The position numbers and the translations under genes are program-made. The notes below the pieces were generated by a model. That model saw nothing but the letters and a program-made list of their open reading frames with translations, was not told the origin of the DNA and searched no databases. 64,000 bases of DNA from VGBV01 sp963780395 (GTDB lineage Bacteria > Actinomycetota > Thermoleophilia > Solirubrobacterales > 70-9). The stretch spans positions 106,881-170,880 of the forward strand of contig CAWABY010000006.1 in assembly GCA_963780395.1 (NCBI GenBank). The letters are read 5' to 3'. This document shows positions 53,244-64,000 of this stretch, piece after piece (position 1 is the first letter of the stretch; each line of letters starts with the position of its first letter).

Positions 53244-54506
53244 ATGGGAACGGTGCTCGACCCGTGGGACGCCGTCCTCGCCTTCGTTTTCGCGGGCTCG
53301 GTCGCGTGGATGCTGGTGCCGGCAGCGGAGACCTTCGCCAGGCGGCTGGGTGCGATCGACGAGCCCAAGGAACGGGGCCTGCACGACGTCCCGACGCCGA
53401 AGCTGGGCGGGCTCGCGATTCTGGTCGCGATCGTCGGCGCCAGCCTGATCTGGCTGCCGTGGAACGGGGAGACGCGGGCGATCCTCGCGGGGGCGACCGT
53501 GATCACCCTCGTCGGGGCGATTGACGACATCGTCGACCTGTCCGCGGCACCGAAGCTGCTGGGCCAGATCGGCGCCGCGCTGATCCCGGTGCTGGCGGGG
53601 CTTCGGGTGGATTCGACCACGCTGCCCTTCGTCGGCGGCTTCGAGCTGGGCTGGATCGCGTACCCGGCGACCGTGATCGGCATCGTCGCGATCATCAACA
53701 TGATCAACTTCATCGACGGGGTCGACGGTCTCGCGGCGGGGGTCTGCGCGATCTCGGGCGTCACCTTCGCGGTGATCGCCCTCTCGCTCGACCGAAACGC
53801 GGCCGGAGTGCTGGCAGCGCTCACGGCCGGGGCCTCCCTCGGCTTCCTTCGCCACGGCTTCCCGCCCGCGTCCAGCTTCATGGGGGACACGGGGTCGAAC
53901 CTGCTCGGCTACATGCTGGCGATGATCGCCGTCCAGGGCGCGTTGAAGACCAACGCCGTGCTCGCGCTGGCGCTGCCGCTCGTCGTGCTCGCGGTGCCGA
54001 TCCTCGACACCAGCTTCGTCGTCGCCAAGCGCCTCAAGTACGGCCGCCCGGTCTACAAGGCCGACATGTGGCACCTCCACCACCGGATGGCGAACATCGG
54101 CTTCTCCCAGCGCCGCACCCTGGCTTATCTCTACAGCTGGACCCTGATGCTCGCCGGCATCGCTCTCGCGCTCCGGTTCGTCCCCTACAGCGACGACCAC
54201 GGCAACTTCGATCCGTTCTGGAGCGCGGTGATGGCCGTGCTGCTGATCGGGGCGCTGGCGGCCAGCGTCTACGTGGTCGAGGTGATCGAGATCCTGAAGC
54301 TGCGGCGGTTCCGGCTGCGCCAGCGCATCGGCCGTCGGGTGCCGGAGGCGCCGGCCCCCGTCGAGGCCGAGGTCGATGCCGGCGTCGTCCGCGAGCTGGA
54401 GACCGGCACCTATGCGGCCGTCAACCCCGAGACGGGGGAGATGTCGGCGGTCGACCCGGACACGGGCGACATGGAGGCGATCGAGAGCCCGACCAAGGCT
54501 CCCTGA
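53244..54506 (+). CDS. WecA/TagO-type undecaprenyl-phosphate GlcNAc-1-phosphate transferase
   Basis: The 420-residue protein has about ten membrane helices and the PNPT signatures VPTPKLGGLAI, VGAIDDIVDLSAAPKLLGQ (catalytic Asp pair), IINMINFIDGVDGLAAGV and SFMGDTGSNLLGYMLA, with YKADMWHLHHRMANIGFSQRRT as the cytoplasmic His-rich loop. It loads GlcNAc-1-P or a related sugar onto undecaprenyl phosphate. An extra cytoplasmic tail (about 360-420) is acidic and repeats short blocks (ETGTYAAVNPETGEMSAVDPDTGDMEAI). It closes the surface-glycan cluster. Confidence 0.93.
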   Translation: MGTVLDPWDAVLAFVFAGSVAWMLVPAAETFARRLGAIDEPKERGLHDVPTPKLGGLAILVAIVGASLIWLPWNGETRAILAGATVITLVGAIDDIVDLSAAPKLLGQIGAALIPVLAGLRVDSTTLPFVGGFELGWIAYPATVIGIVAIINMINFIDGVDGLAAGVCAISGVTFAVIALSLDRNAAGVLAALTAGASLGFLRHGFPPASSFMGDTGSNLLGYMLAMIAVQGALKTNAVLALALPLVVLAVPILDTSFVVAKRLKYGRPVYKADMWHLHHRMANIGFSQRRTLAYLYSWTLMLAGIALALRFVPYSDDHGNFDPFWSAVMAVLLIGALAASVYVVEVIEILKLRRFRLRQRIGRRVPEAPAPVEAEVDAGVVRELETGTYAAVNPETGEMSAVDPDTGDMEAIESPTKAP

Positions 54507-54529
54507 CCGGTGCAGGGGGATGCGGTCGC

Positions 54530-55036
54530 TCAGGCCCCCAGGGCCTGGGCCACCTGCTCGCGTCCGCGGTAGAGGCGGCTCATCACCGTGCCCTCGCGGA
54601 CGCCGAGCGCCTTGGCCGCCTCGGAGTAGCTGAGGCCGGCCACGTCCACCGCCGCCACCGCTTCGCGGTAGTGCTGGGGCAGCTCGCCGAGCGCGTCCAG
54701 GACCGCGGACGCCTCCAGGGCCTGCTGAGGGTCGGTGGAGCCCGCCGGCGCCGAGACGCTGTCGGGGTCCTCGACGGCCTCGGACGTGGCGGCCCGCTTT
54801 GTGCGCTCGCTTCGCAGGTGGCTGTACCAGGTGTTTCGCAAGGCCTTGATCAGGTATCCGAGGTCGTCGTCGCGGCGGATCAGCCGGGGTTTCGAGAGCA
54901 CCTTCACGTAGGTCTCCTGGACCAGGTCCTCGGCCAGGGCGCGCGAGCCAGACATCGCGCAGGCGGCCCGGAAGAGCGCATCAAGATGGTCCCCGGCGGA
55001 CTCCGGATCGAGCTCGCGCAGCTCCCCCTGGACCAT
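54530..55036 (-). CDS. ECF-type RNA polymerase sigma factor
   Basis: The preferred start is ATG 55036 (MVQGELRELDPESAGDHLDALFR), giving 168 residues and an eight-base gap to the upstream gene; GTG 55075 would overlap it. Region 2 reads LAEDLVQETYVKVLSKPRLIRRDDDLGYLIKALRNTWYSHLRS. Region 4 reads LGELPQHYREAVAAVDVAGLSYSEAAKALGVREGTVMSRLYRGREQVAQAL. It follows its probable anti-sigma factor, the reverse of the most common order. Confidence 0.92.
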   Translation of the reverse strand: MVQGELRELDPESAGDHLDALFRAACAMSGSRALAEDLVQETYVKVLSKPRLIRRDDDLGYLIKALRNTWYSHLRSERTKRAATSEAVEDPDSVSAPAGSTDPQQALEASAVLDALGELPQHYREAVAAVDVAGLSYSEAAKALGVREGTVMSRLYRGREQVAQALGA

Positions 55037-55044
55037 GATGAAGA

Positions 55045-55848
55045 TCAGAACGGCACCGCCCCGTCGCCCTTCCACGAGGCCAGCGTCAGCAGCTCCTTCT
55101 GGGTGACGCCCTCGCCCGCGAGCACGCAGGTGTACCCGTCGCGCAGCCAGGTGACTATCTGCTGCGGGCCGTCCGAGGTGGCGCTGAGGTCGACGTCGTT
55201 GAGCGTCTTCTGCCTGGAGCCATCGGGCGGGTCGATCGCCTCCCCGGAGAGGATCGTGTACCCGATCCGCTTGCCGCCCCGTTCGTAGAAGACCGTCGTC
55301 GCGTCGCGCCCATCGATCTCGTCGGTGCGCTGCCCGGCCGGGCGCCAGCCGAACTCAACGTCGAGGTTGGGGTAGGGGAGGCCCTGTGCGCTGGCCTCGA
55401 GCAGTCTGGGATCGGCTGGGTCCGGCGGCGTCGAGGGATCGGTTGCCGACAGCTCGGACAGTTGCGCGGCCTCGACCACCGTGGGGCCACCCGTGCCGGA
55501 GGGCAGCACCAGCACCGTCGCCAGCGCAACGGCGGCGACGGCACCGGCGATGGCGCCCCCGATCGCCAGCCGGCGACGGCGGACAGGGGTCGAGGGCGAC
55601 GAGCGCTCGGAGCCGATCCGCTCCCGCAGTCCCAGGGGGGCGCGCAGGTCGAGCTGTCCCACCGCGGTGAGCGCCGCACGCTGGCGGGCCAGGGCGGCGC
55701 CCAGCTCGGGCGACTCCGCGATCCGCGCCTCGAGCTCCTCGCGGCGGCGGCCCTGGAGCCGGCCGTCCGCGAGTGCGACCAGGTCGCGCTCATCCTGCTC
55801 GCTGAGCCGGTCCGGATCCATCCGCTTGTGTGAGCTATCTCCGCTCAT
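55045..55848 (-). CDS. Membrane-bound anti-sigma factor without zinc motif
   Basis: The 267-residue protein has an N-terminal helical cytoplasmic part (about 1-90) with LSEQDERDLVALADGRLQGRRREELEARIAESPELGAALA, typical of anti-sigma factors but with no HxxxCxxC zinc-binding motif. One membrane helix (about 95-116, LAIGGAIAGAVAAVALATVLVL) and an external domain of about 150 residues follow. The external domain has RRIGYTIL-like strands (GKRIGYTILSGEAIDPPDG) and one Cys. It is transcribed before the sigma factor. The external domain presumably senses an envelope signal. Confidence 0.82.
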   Translation of the reverse strand: MSGDSSHKRMDPDRLSEQDERDLVALADGRLQGRRREELEARIAESPELGAALARQRAALTAVGQLDLRAPLGLRERIGSERSSPSTPVRRRRLAIGGAIAGAVAAVALATVLVLPSGTGGPTVVEAAQLSELSATDPSTPPDPADPRLLEASAQGLPYPNLDVEFGWRPAGQRTDEIDGRDATTVFYERGGKRIGYTILSGEAIDPPDGSRQKTLNDVDLSATSDGPQQIVTWLRDGYTCVLAGEGVTQKELLTLASWKGDGAVPF

Positions 55849-55969
55849 CGCGCCTCTCAGTCATGGGGACGCCTGGGGACCGGAACTATTCCAGCACCGA
55901 TGGGAATAAACGGGCCGGCGGCGCGTCCTCGGCGGTGTCAATCACACACCACCACCGGAGGTATCCGAA

Positions 55970-56903
55970 ATGCGAATCATCGAGCGAATGAGGCGAGCGC
56001 CGCTGCTGGCGTCGGTCGCCGTGCTGACCGCGGTCAGCCTGGTCGGCACCGCCGCCGCGGCCCTTCAGGGCAACGAGAACGCCAAGAAGGGGCAGGTGAT
56101 CGTGGGAGCCGACAACGACGAGATCGGCAACGGCACGATTCAGCCGATTCCGTCCCCGCCGGGCGCGGACCAGTCGCTGAAGAAGAGCGACCAGATCGAG
56201 GGCGGGCTCGGCCCCGACACCCTGATCGGGCGCCTGGGCAGCGATGTGTTCAAGGCCGGCGCAGGCGATGACGTCATCGTCGGCGGCACCGAGGGCGGCC
56301 AGCCCGCTCCCGCGTTGCCGAACAGCGACATCGCCTACGGCGAGGCCGGTAGCGACGCGTTCATCTGGGCGCCGGGCGACGGCTCCGACGCCTTCGTCGG
56401 CGGGAACGCCGCCAAGGCCAAGAAGGTCAAGAAGAGCGCCAAGGGGCAAGGGCAAGGGCAAGAGCAAGAAGCTCAAGAAGCCCGCGCCCGAGGTCGACAC
56501 GCTGGTGGTCGGCAACCTCGTCCTCACCGCGGACTCGAGCTCACCCCAGCTGTACGAAACCAAGTTCGGCCAGCTGCCGAAGGTGTTCAGCTCCGACCGC
56601 GGCGTGCCCACGCCGCTGGGCGGCACGCCGCCCCGGAACCCGAACCTGACGGGACTCTGCGAGATCGTCGCGGCGCCCCCGGGCCTCGGGTACGAGTTCC
56701 TGGTCCGCTTCTTCGGAGCGCCAGGAGGAAACCTCTTGGTCACGATCCGGACCAAGGGCGTCGAGCAGGTGATCTGCCCGACCAGCGGCACGGACGCCGC
56801 GACCCTGACCAGCCTCGGCAAGCGAGGGGCCGGTCCGGTGCAGACGACGAGCGTCGACTTCACGGCCCCCAAGGGCTCGAAGCTGGCGGCCTTCGTCAAG
56901 TAG
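55970..56903 (+). CDS. Secreted RTX-like protein with Lys/Gly-rich linker (apparent frameshift at 56443-56446)
   Basis: A signal peptide (MRIIERMRRAPLLASVAVLTAVSLVGTAAA) precedes calcium-binding RTX-like sequence (IEGGLGPDTLIGRLGSDVFKAGAGDDVIVGG, about 83-113) and GEAGSDAFIWAPGDGSDAFVGG. A Lys/Gly/Ser-rich linker follows. As given the linker turns into Gln/Ala-rich sequence; removing one G from GGGG at 56443-56446 restores KGKGKGKSKKLKKPAPEVD and a beta-rich C-terminal domain ending at 56903 with two cysteines. An inserted base in a homopolymer is likely. It begins next to, and divergent from, the sigma/anti-sigma genes. Confidence 0.78.
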
Positions 56904-56927
56904 CCAGAGAGGGATCCAGGAGCGATG

Positions 56928-56962
56928 GCGGTCGCCGGGTTCGCCCGGCGGCCGCTTTCCTC
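56928..56962 (+). terminator. 12-bp hairpin terminator with TTCG loop
   Basis: GCGGTCGCCGGG (56928-56939), loop TTCG and CCCGGCGGCCGC (56944-56955) pair over 12 positions with one G-U. A short pyrimidine run (TTTCCTCT) follows. It ends the RTX-like gene. Confidence 0.8.
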
Positions 56963-56990
56963 TGTCGGGTAGGATTTCCGCCCCTCCGCT

Positions 56991-57010
56991 CCCCCTGCGG
57001 GGGTTTTTTT
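56991..57010 (+). terminator. Short GC stem followed by seven T
   Basis: CCCCC, loop TGC, GGGGG (56991-57003) is followed by T7 (57004-57010), the textbook intrinsic terminator form. It lies between the RTX-like gene and the ATP synthase operon and gives a second barrier to read-through. The remaining bases up to 57123 hold the atp promoter region, which I cannot define precisely. Confidence 0.7.
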
Positions 57011-57123
57011 GCCTTCTTACTCCGAGCGGGGCAGAAAAGTCGGAATTTGCGCCTATTTGACCCCAACATCACCCCAGGGAATGTCCCTTGTCCACGCTCG
57101 CCCTAGGAGAGGGGCCTAGAGAC

Positions 57124-57531
57124 GTGGGGTCTGGCGGCGCGGGCGGCTCGCGAGCGATCCTCGCCGTCCGCTACTTCGACCTGGTGCTGCTGGCGGCGGC
57201 GCTGCCGGTGTTCCTGGCGGCGGACCTGCCGATCACCGGCTACGCGGTCGTCGCCGCCGTCTGGCTGGCGTCGCTCGCCGTCGAGGTCTACACCGAGCGC
57301 CGCGTGGTCCGCGAGCTCAAGCAGGGCAACCGGCGCGACGCGATGGGCTGGATCGCGGCGACCACGCTGGGGCGGGTCTGGCTGCTGGCGCTGGCGGTGC
57401 TGCTGGTCGGGCTGCTGGACGAGCGCGAGGCCGGCCTGGCCGCCGCGTTGCTGTCGGCGGTCCTGTTCACGGTCCACTTCGCCGGCCGCTTCGTCGCCCG
57501 GGCGATGACGCCGCCCGAGGAGCGCATCTGA
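57124..57531 (+). CDS. AtpI-like membrane protein heading the ATP synthase operon
   Basis: The preferred start is GTG 57124, nine bases after AGAGGGG; TTG 57088 is an alternative. The 135-residue protein has about four hydrophobic helices (YFDLVLLAAALPVFLAADL, YAVVAAVWLASLAVEVY, VWLLALAVLLVGLLD, AALLSAVLFTVHFAGRF) with a charged cytoplasmic loop between helices 2 and 3. Position before atpB suggests the AtpI/UncI role in c-ring assembly, but sequence similarity is weak. Its stop overlaps the atpB start (TGATG). Confidence 0.6.
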   Translation: MGSGGAGGSRAILAVRYFDLVLLAAALPVFLAADLPITGYAVVAAVWLASLAVEVYTERRVVRELKQGNRRDAMGWIAATTLGRVWLLALAVLLVGLLDEREAGLAAALLSAVLFTVHFAGRFVARAMTPPEERI

Positions 57532-58439
57532 TGTCCCGCAAGGCCAAGGTCCTGCTCGGCTTCGGGATCTACGTCGCCGTGATCGTCGCCGTCTTCCTGA
57601 TCTTCGGAAACGACGGCGAGAACGAGAGCTTCCAGCCCCAGAACGAGTTCAAGCTCGAGCCCTGGATCTACATCAAGATCGCCGGCATCGACATGTCGAT
57701 CAACAAGGCGGTGCTCTACCTGGTGCTCGCGTCCGCGCTGACCTGCGTCGCGATGGTCTACATCGCGAAGCGCATGGCCGAGAAGCCCAACCGGACCCAG
57801 ACCGCGGTCGAGCTCGCCTACGACCTGACCAAGAACAACATCACCGGCGGCAACCTCGACGGCAAGCTTGCGGTCAAGTGGTTCCCCTTCATCGCCACCC
57901 TCTTCTTCTGGATCTGGTTCTCGAACATGCTCGGGTACCTGCCGCTGCCCACCAACAGCGAGCACACCTTCGACCTCTTCGGGGTCGCGGTTCCGTCGTT
58001 CGCGATCTACGCGGCGACGGCCAACATCTCGATCCCGCTGGTGCTGACCCTGGTGGTCTGGTTCTCGTATCACTACGAGGGCGTGCGGGACAAGGGCTTC
58101 TTCGGCTACCTGAAGAGCTGGCTGCCCGGCGGCATCGAGGACATGAACTTCGCCTTCAAGGCGTTCGTGTTCGTGATCGAGTGCATCTCGCACTTCGTGC
58201 GTCTGATCTCGCTGTCAGTGCGACTTTTCGCCAACATCCTCGCCGGCCACCTGTTGCTGCTGTTCATGGGCGGCGGCCTCGCCGTGCTGCTGGGGATCGC
58301 CTCGCTCGGCGTGATCACCTTCCCCGCTGCGTTCGTCTTCTTCGTCTTCGAGGTGGGCCTGGTCGCGACGCTTCAGGCGTTCATCTTCGCCACCCTGACC
58401 TCTATCTACATCGGCGGCGCGGTCGCCGAAAGTCACTAG
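57531..58439 (+). CDS. atpB: ATP synthase Fo subunit a
   Basis: The 302-residue membrane protein has an N-terminal helix, an external loop and the family C-terminal helices. The essential Arg lies in ISLSVRLFANILAGHLLLLF, and helix 5 contains FEVGLVATLQAFIFATLTSIYIGGAV. It forms the two proton half-channels facing the c ring. It precedes atpE by 13 bases, with GAAAGGAG as the next ribosome-binding site. Confidence 0.96.
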   Translation: MSRKAKVLLGFGIYVAVIVAVFLIFGNDGENESFQPQNEFKLEPWIYIKIAGIDMSINKAVLYLVLASALTCVAMVYIAKRMAEKPNRTQTAVELAYDLTKNNITGGNLDGKLAVKWFPFIATLFFWIWFSNMLGYLPLPTNSEHTFDLFGVAVPSFAIYAATANISIPLVLTLVVWFSYHYEGVRDKGFFGYLKSWLPGGIEDMNFAFKAFVFVIECISHFVRLISLSVRLFANILAGHLLLLFMGGGLAVLLGIASLGVITFPAAFVFFVFEVGLVATLQAFIFATLTSIYIGGAVAESH

Positions 58440-58452
58440 AAAGGAGCTGTAA

Positions 58453-58731
58453 ATGGATGTCCTGCCCCTGATCGCTCAGTCGACCGAGACGGTCACTGAC
58501 ACCGGCGTCACCGACGCCGGCAAGGCGATCGCCCTCGGCATCGGAGCCGGGTTGGGCTCGATCGGCGCCGGCATCGGCGTCGGCTTCATCTTCGGCAAGG
58601 AGATCGAGTCGGTCGCCCGCCAGCCGGAGATGAAGGACGAGCTTCAGCAGATCCGCTGGCTGGGCTTCGCTCTGACCGAGGCCGTCGCCTTCTACACGTT
58701 CATCTTCGGGCTGATCGCCTTCTTCCTCTAG
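58453..58731 (+). CDS. atpE: ATP synthase Fo subunit c
   Basis: The 92-residue protein has an N-terminal extension of about 20 residues, two membrane helices joined by the polar loop RQPE, and the proton-carrying Glu in helix 2 (LGFALTEAVAFYTF). Helix 1 (ALGIGAGLGSIGAGIGVGFIFG) lacks the Gln used in sodium-binding c rings, so proton coupling is expected. Confidence 0.96.
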   Translation: MDVLPLIAQSTETVTDTGVTDAGKAIALGIGAGLGSIGAGIGVGFIFGKEIESVARQPEMKDELQQIRWLGFALTEAVAFYTFIFGLIAFFL

Positions 58732-58738
58732 GCCGGCG

Positions 58739-59350
58739 ATGGAGCTCGTCAACGACATAGGCCAGTTCCTCGTCCTCGCCCAGGAGAGCGCCGAGCACGG
58801 CGGCGGCGGCGAGGAGGAGGAGGGCGGCAGCTTCCTGGTCAGCCCGGGCCTGGGGCTGATGATCTGGACGCTGCTCGTCTTCGGCATCACGATGTGGGTG
58901 CTGAGCAAGGTCGCCTTCCCGCGCATCCAGGAGGCGCTGGACAAGCGGGCCAAGATGATCGCCGAGTCGATCGAGGCCGCCGAGCGCTCCAAGCAGGAGT
59001 CCGAGAAGCTTGTCGCCGAGTACCGCGCCCGTCTCAAGGAGGCCCGTGAGCAGGCCGACGACATCGTCGCTCGCGCCCGCAAGGCGGCCGAGACGAGCAA
59101 GGCCCAGGCGGCCGAGGAGGGCAAGGAGAAGCGCGAGGAGCTGCTGGCCGCGGCCCGCCGCGACATCGAGGCCGAGACGCGGCGCTCGCTGGAGCGGATC
59201 CGCCGCGAGGTCGCCGACCTGACGGTGCTGACCACCGAGAAGGTGGCCCGCAAGTCGCTGGACAGCGCCGACCACAAGAAGCTGGTGGACGAAGCGCTGG
59301 CCGAGGTGGACTTCGCCTCGCTCAGTCCCGAGAACGGGCAGAAGGGATAG
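58739..59350 (+). CDS. atpF: ATP synthase Fo subunit b
   Basis: The 203-residue protein has an unusually long external N-terminus with Gly/Glu-rich sequence (about 19-29), one membrane helix (about 36-56, LGLMIWTLLVFGITMWVLSKV) and a long charged coiled coil (about 60-190) forming the peripheral stalk. It is followed two bases later by atpH. Confidence 0.95.
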   Translation: MELVNDIGQFLVLAQESAEHGGGGEEEEGGSFLVSPGLGLMIWTLLVFGITMWVLSKVAFPRIQEALDKRAKMIAESIEAAERSKQESEKLVAEYRARLKEAREQADDIVARARKAAETSKAQAAEEGKEKREELLAAARRDIEAETRRSLERIRREVADLTVLTTEKVARKSLDSADHKKLVDEALAEVDFASLSPENGQKG

Positions 59351-59352
59351 GC

Positions 59353-59886
59353 GTGGAGGAGATCGCCCGCGTATACGCCGAGGCCCTCTTTGACTCCGCG
59401 AAGGTGGCGGAAAAGCTCGACGTGATCAAGGAGCAGCTCGACCAGTTCGCCGATGCGGTCAACGAGAACCGTGAGCTGCAGCTGTTCCTGTTCAGCCCCT
59501 ATTTCTCCTCGGCCGAGAAGCAGGAGGGGCTGGCCAAGGCGATCGACGGCGCCGAGCCGGAGCTGGTCAACTTCCTCGGGGTGCTGGCCGAGAAGCACCG
59601 GCTCCCGGTCATCTTCCGGATCCGGGACCGCTTCGATGACCTCTGGGACGAGGAGAACAAGCGGTTGGAGGTGACCGTGACCAGCGCCGTCGAGCTCGAT
59701 TCCGAGCTGGTAAAGCGGATCGGCAAGGAGATCGAGAAGCAGACCGGGCAGACGGTGGAGCTGCAGAGCGTCGTCGACGCCGACATCCTCGGGGGACTGG
59801 TGCTGAGGGTCGGGAACAAGGTGCTGGACGCCAGCATCCGCAACAGGCTGGAGAAACTTCGAAAGAGCGTCGCGAGCGCGGCGTAG
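59353..59886 (+). CDS. atpH: ATP synthase F1 subunit delta
   Basis: From GTG 59353 the 177-residue protein shows EEIARVYAEALFDSAKVAEKLDVIKEQLDQF at the N-terminus and VDADILGGLVLRVGNKVLDASIRNRLEKL at the C-terminus, the OSCP/delta signatures. It joins the peripheral stalk to the alpha3beta3 head. It is a normal separate delta, not fused to b as in mycobacteria. Confidence 0.95.
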   Translation: MEEIARVYAEALFDSAKVAEKLDVIKEQLDQFADAVNENRELQLFLFSPYFSSAEKQEGLAKAIDGAEPELVNFLGVLAEKHRLPVIFRIRDRFDDLWDEENKRLEVTVTSAVELDSELVKRIGKEIEKQTGQTVELQSVVDADILGGLVLRVGNKVLDASIRNRLEKLRKSVASAA

Positions 59887-59905
59887 AGAAGGAGGCAGTA
59901 GCTAG

Positions 59906-61555
<1,650 letters not shown>

Positions 61556-61576
61556 GCGGTCGCAACCACCACCACC

Positions 61577-62515
61577 ATGGCCACGCGCAAGGAGGTCAAG
61601 AGCCGGATCTCGAGCGTCAAGAACGTTCAGAAGATCACGCGCGCGATGGAGATGGTCGCCGCGGCGCGGCTGCGCCGCGCCGAGCAGCGGATCGCCGACC
61701 TGCGTCCCTACGCGCAGGCCCTGCGCAGGATGACCCGCCAGGTGGCCGAGGCCGCCGGGGTCGAGGCCCGCAACCTGCCGGTCCTGCAGGAGCACGAGGG
61801 CCAGGGCAGGGTCGCGATCCTGCTGATCACCGGTGACCGCGGCCTGGCCGGGGGATTCAACTCCCAGATCATCCGCGCCGGCATCGAGCAGCAGGGCGCC
61901 GAGAATTCCGAGGGGCGCGAGGTCGAGTTCTCGGTCGTGGGCCGCCGCGGCGCCTCCTCGATGCGCTTCCGCGGCGAGGAGCTGAAGGGGGAGTTCACGG
62001 GCTTCACCGACCGGCCCGCCTTCTCGGACGCTCGGGAGGTCGCCGACCAGCTGACCGCGGCCTACGTCGACGAGGAGCTGGCCCGGGTGGACCTGATCTA
62101 CAACCGCTACGTCTCGCCGCTGACGCAATACGTGCGGCGCCAGACGCTGCTGCCGATTCAGCAGGCCGAGGTCTTCGGTGAGGGCGTGGAGGAGATCCAG
62201 CGGGCGGCCGAGGCCGAGGAGCAGGTCGACGAGGAGCTGGCCGAGGCCCACCGCCGGGCGCTGTGGGTCTATGAGCCCGATCCCGAGGAGCTGCTGGCCG
62301 AGCTGGTGCCCGAGTACGCGCAGCTCTCGGTCTATCGGGCGCTGCTCGAATCGACCGCGTCGGAGCACGGCTCCCGGATGACCGCGATGCGCAACGCGGC
62401 GGACAACGCCAAGGAGGTGATCGGCGACCTCACCCTGGAGATGAACCGAGTGCGGCAGGCCGAGATCACCCAGGAGATCCTCGAGGTCGTGGGAGGGGCC
62501 GAGGCCCTGAGCTAG
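61577..62515 (+). CDS. atpG: ATP synthase F1 subunit gamma
   Basis: The 312-residue protein has KEVKSRISSVKNVQKITRAMEMVAAARLRRAEQRI at the N-terminus, ILLITGDRGLAGGFNSQI in the middle and SRMTAMRNAADNAKEVIGDLTLEMNRVRQAEITQEILEVVGGAEAL at the C-terminus. It forms the rotating shaft. An acidic insertion near residues 205-225 (EVFGEGVEEIQRAAEAEEQVDEE) is larger than usual. The start has an ACC-repeat rather than a clear ribosome-binding site, so it may depend on coupling to atpA. Confidence 0.96.
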   Translation: MATRKEVKSRISSVKNVQKITRAMEMVAAARLRRAEQRIADLRPYAQALRRMTRQVAEAAGVEARNLPVLQEHEGQGRVAILLITGDRGLAGGFNSQIIRAGIEQQGAENSEGREVEFSVVGRRGASSMRFRGEELKGEFTGFTDRPAFSDAREVADQLTAAYVDEELARVDLIYNRYVSPLTQYVRRQTLLPIQQAEVFGEGVEEIQRAAEAEEQVDEELAEAHRRALWVYEPDPEELLAELVPEYAQLSVYRALLESTASEHGSRMTAMRNAADNAKEVIGDLTLEMNRVRQAEITQEILEVVGGAEALS

Positions 62516-62553
62516 GCCTCGTACGAACAACTTCGGAATCCAGAAGGAGACGA

Positions 62554-64000
<1,447 letters not shown>

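Noticed and set aside
51324..54200. A 958-codon open frame on the minus strand opposite asnB and the WecA-like gene
   Set aside because: Its composition is low-complexity (Arg/Gly/Ala/Gln/Asp), and it is the mirror of two clear plus-strand genes. Long antisense frames are expected in very GC-rich DNA.
58453..58731. Sodium-coupled c ring
   Set aside because: Helix 1 lacks the Gln and helix 2 lacks the Ser/Thr neighbours of the sodium-binding site, so proton coupling is the simpler reading.

Overview
The window is very GC-rich chromosomal DNA that looks like a deep-branching actinobacterium, most likely class Thermoleophilia (Solirubrobacterales or a relative). This is inferred from several traits together: actinobacterial gene sets (a pair of ArsA/Get3 ATPases resembling mycobacterial Rv3679/Rv3680, a methyltransferase-GH57-GT4 cluster resembling Rv3030-Rv3032, DipZ, FixAB), PilN/PilO-type pilus genes, and secreted proteins carrying long lysine tracts broken by single cysteines. 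I saw no rRNA, tRNA, CRISPR array, insertion sequence or prophage. The gene content suggests an aerobic heterotroph with fatty-acid or propionate catabolism and an elaborate cell surface.

Layout. 1-2156: end of a type IV pilus inner-membrane operon (PilN, PilO, PilP-position protein). 2216-4310: an HxlR regulator and a large unknown protein. 4336-9157: two ArsA-like ATPases on the minus strand, divergent from a ParA-FtsZ pair on the plus strand; this FtsZ has a long acidic N-terminal extension. 9246-16287: secreted Lys-rich protein, gamma-glutamyltransferase, delta-60-repeat secreted protein, Lon-substrate-domain protein, DipZ, hotdog-like protein. 16534-21153: a methyltransferase, then an overlapping methyltransferase-GH57-GT4 operon. 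21173-24241: another Lys-rich secreted protein, a hexapeptide acyltransferase and a methyltransferase. 24288-40686: a catabolic region with MeaB, SDR, acyl-CoA dehydrogenase, leucyl aminopeptidase, thiolase, both methylmalonyl-CoA mutase subunits, FixA/FixB/ETF-quinone oxidoreductase, a lipoprotein cytochrome c and a NarL-type regulator. 40788-43461: sulfatase and alpha/beta hydrolase. 43557-49536: translation genes (rpmE, a YqhQ-like gene, prfA, prmC, sua5, glyA) with two SnoaL-like genes inside. 49556-54506: surface-glycan genes (DUF354, polyprenyl-phosphate sugar transferase, AsnB, WecA/TagO-like). 54530-56903: ECF sigma factor, anti-sigma and a secreted RTX-like protein. 57124-64000: the F1Fo ATP synthase operon, cut by the window edge inside atpD.

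Three themes run through the window. First, eight genes contain apparent single-base insertions or deletions (about eleven sites) that rejoin perfectly with one base added or removed; glyA is among them. This points to sequence errors rather than gene decay, and I annotate across those sites. Second, many genes have a TANNNT-like -10 element only 6-9 bases before the start codon and no ribosome-binding site, implying widespread leaderless mRNAs. Third, five exported proteins share Lys-rich segments, most strikingly Lys/Cys tails, which may be a lineage-specific surface-attachment module. The fixA and alpha/beta-hydrolase promoters carry clear palindromic, TetR-like operators, but no TetR gene lies in the window.
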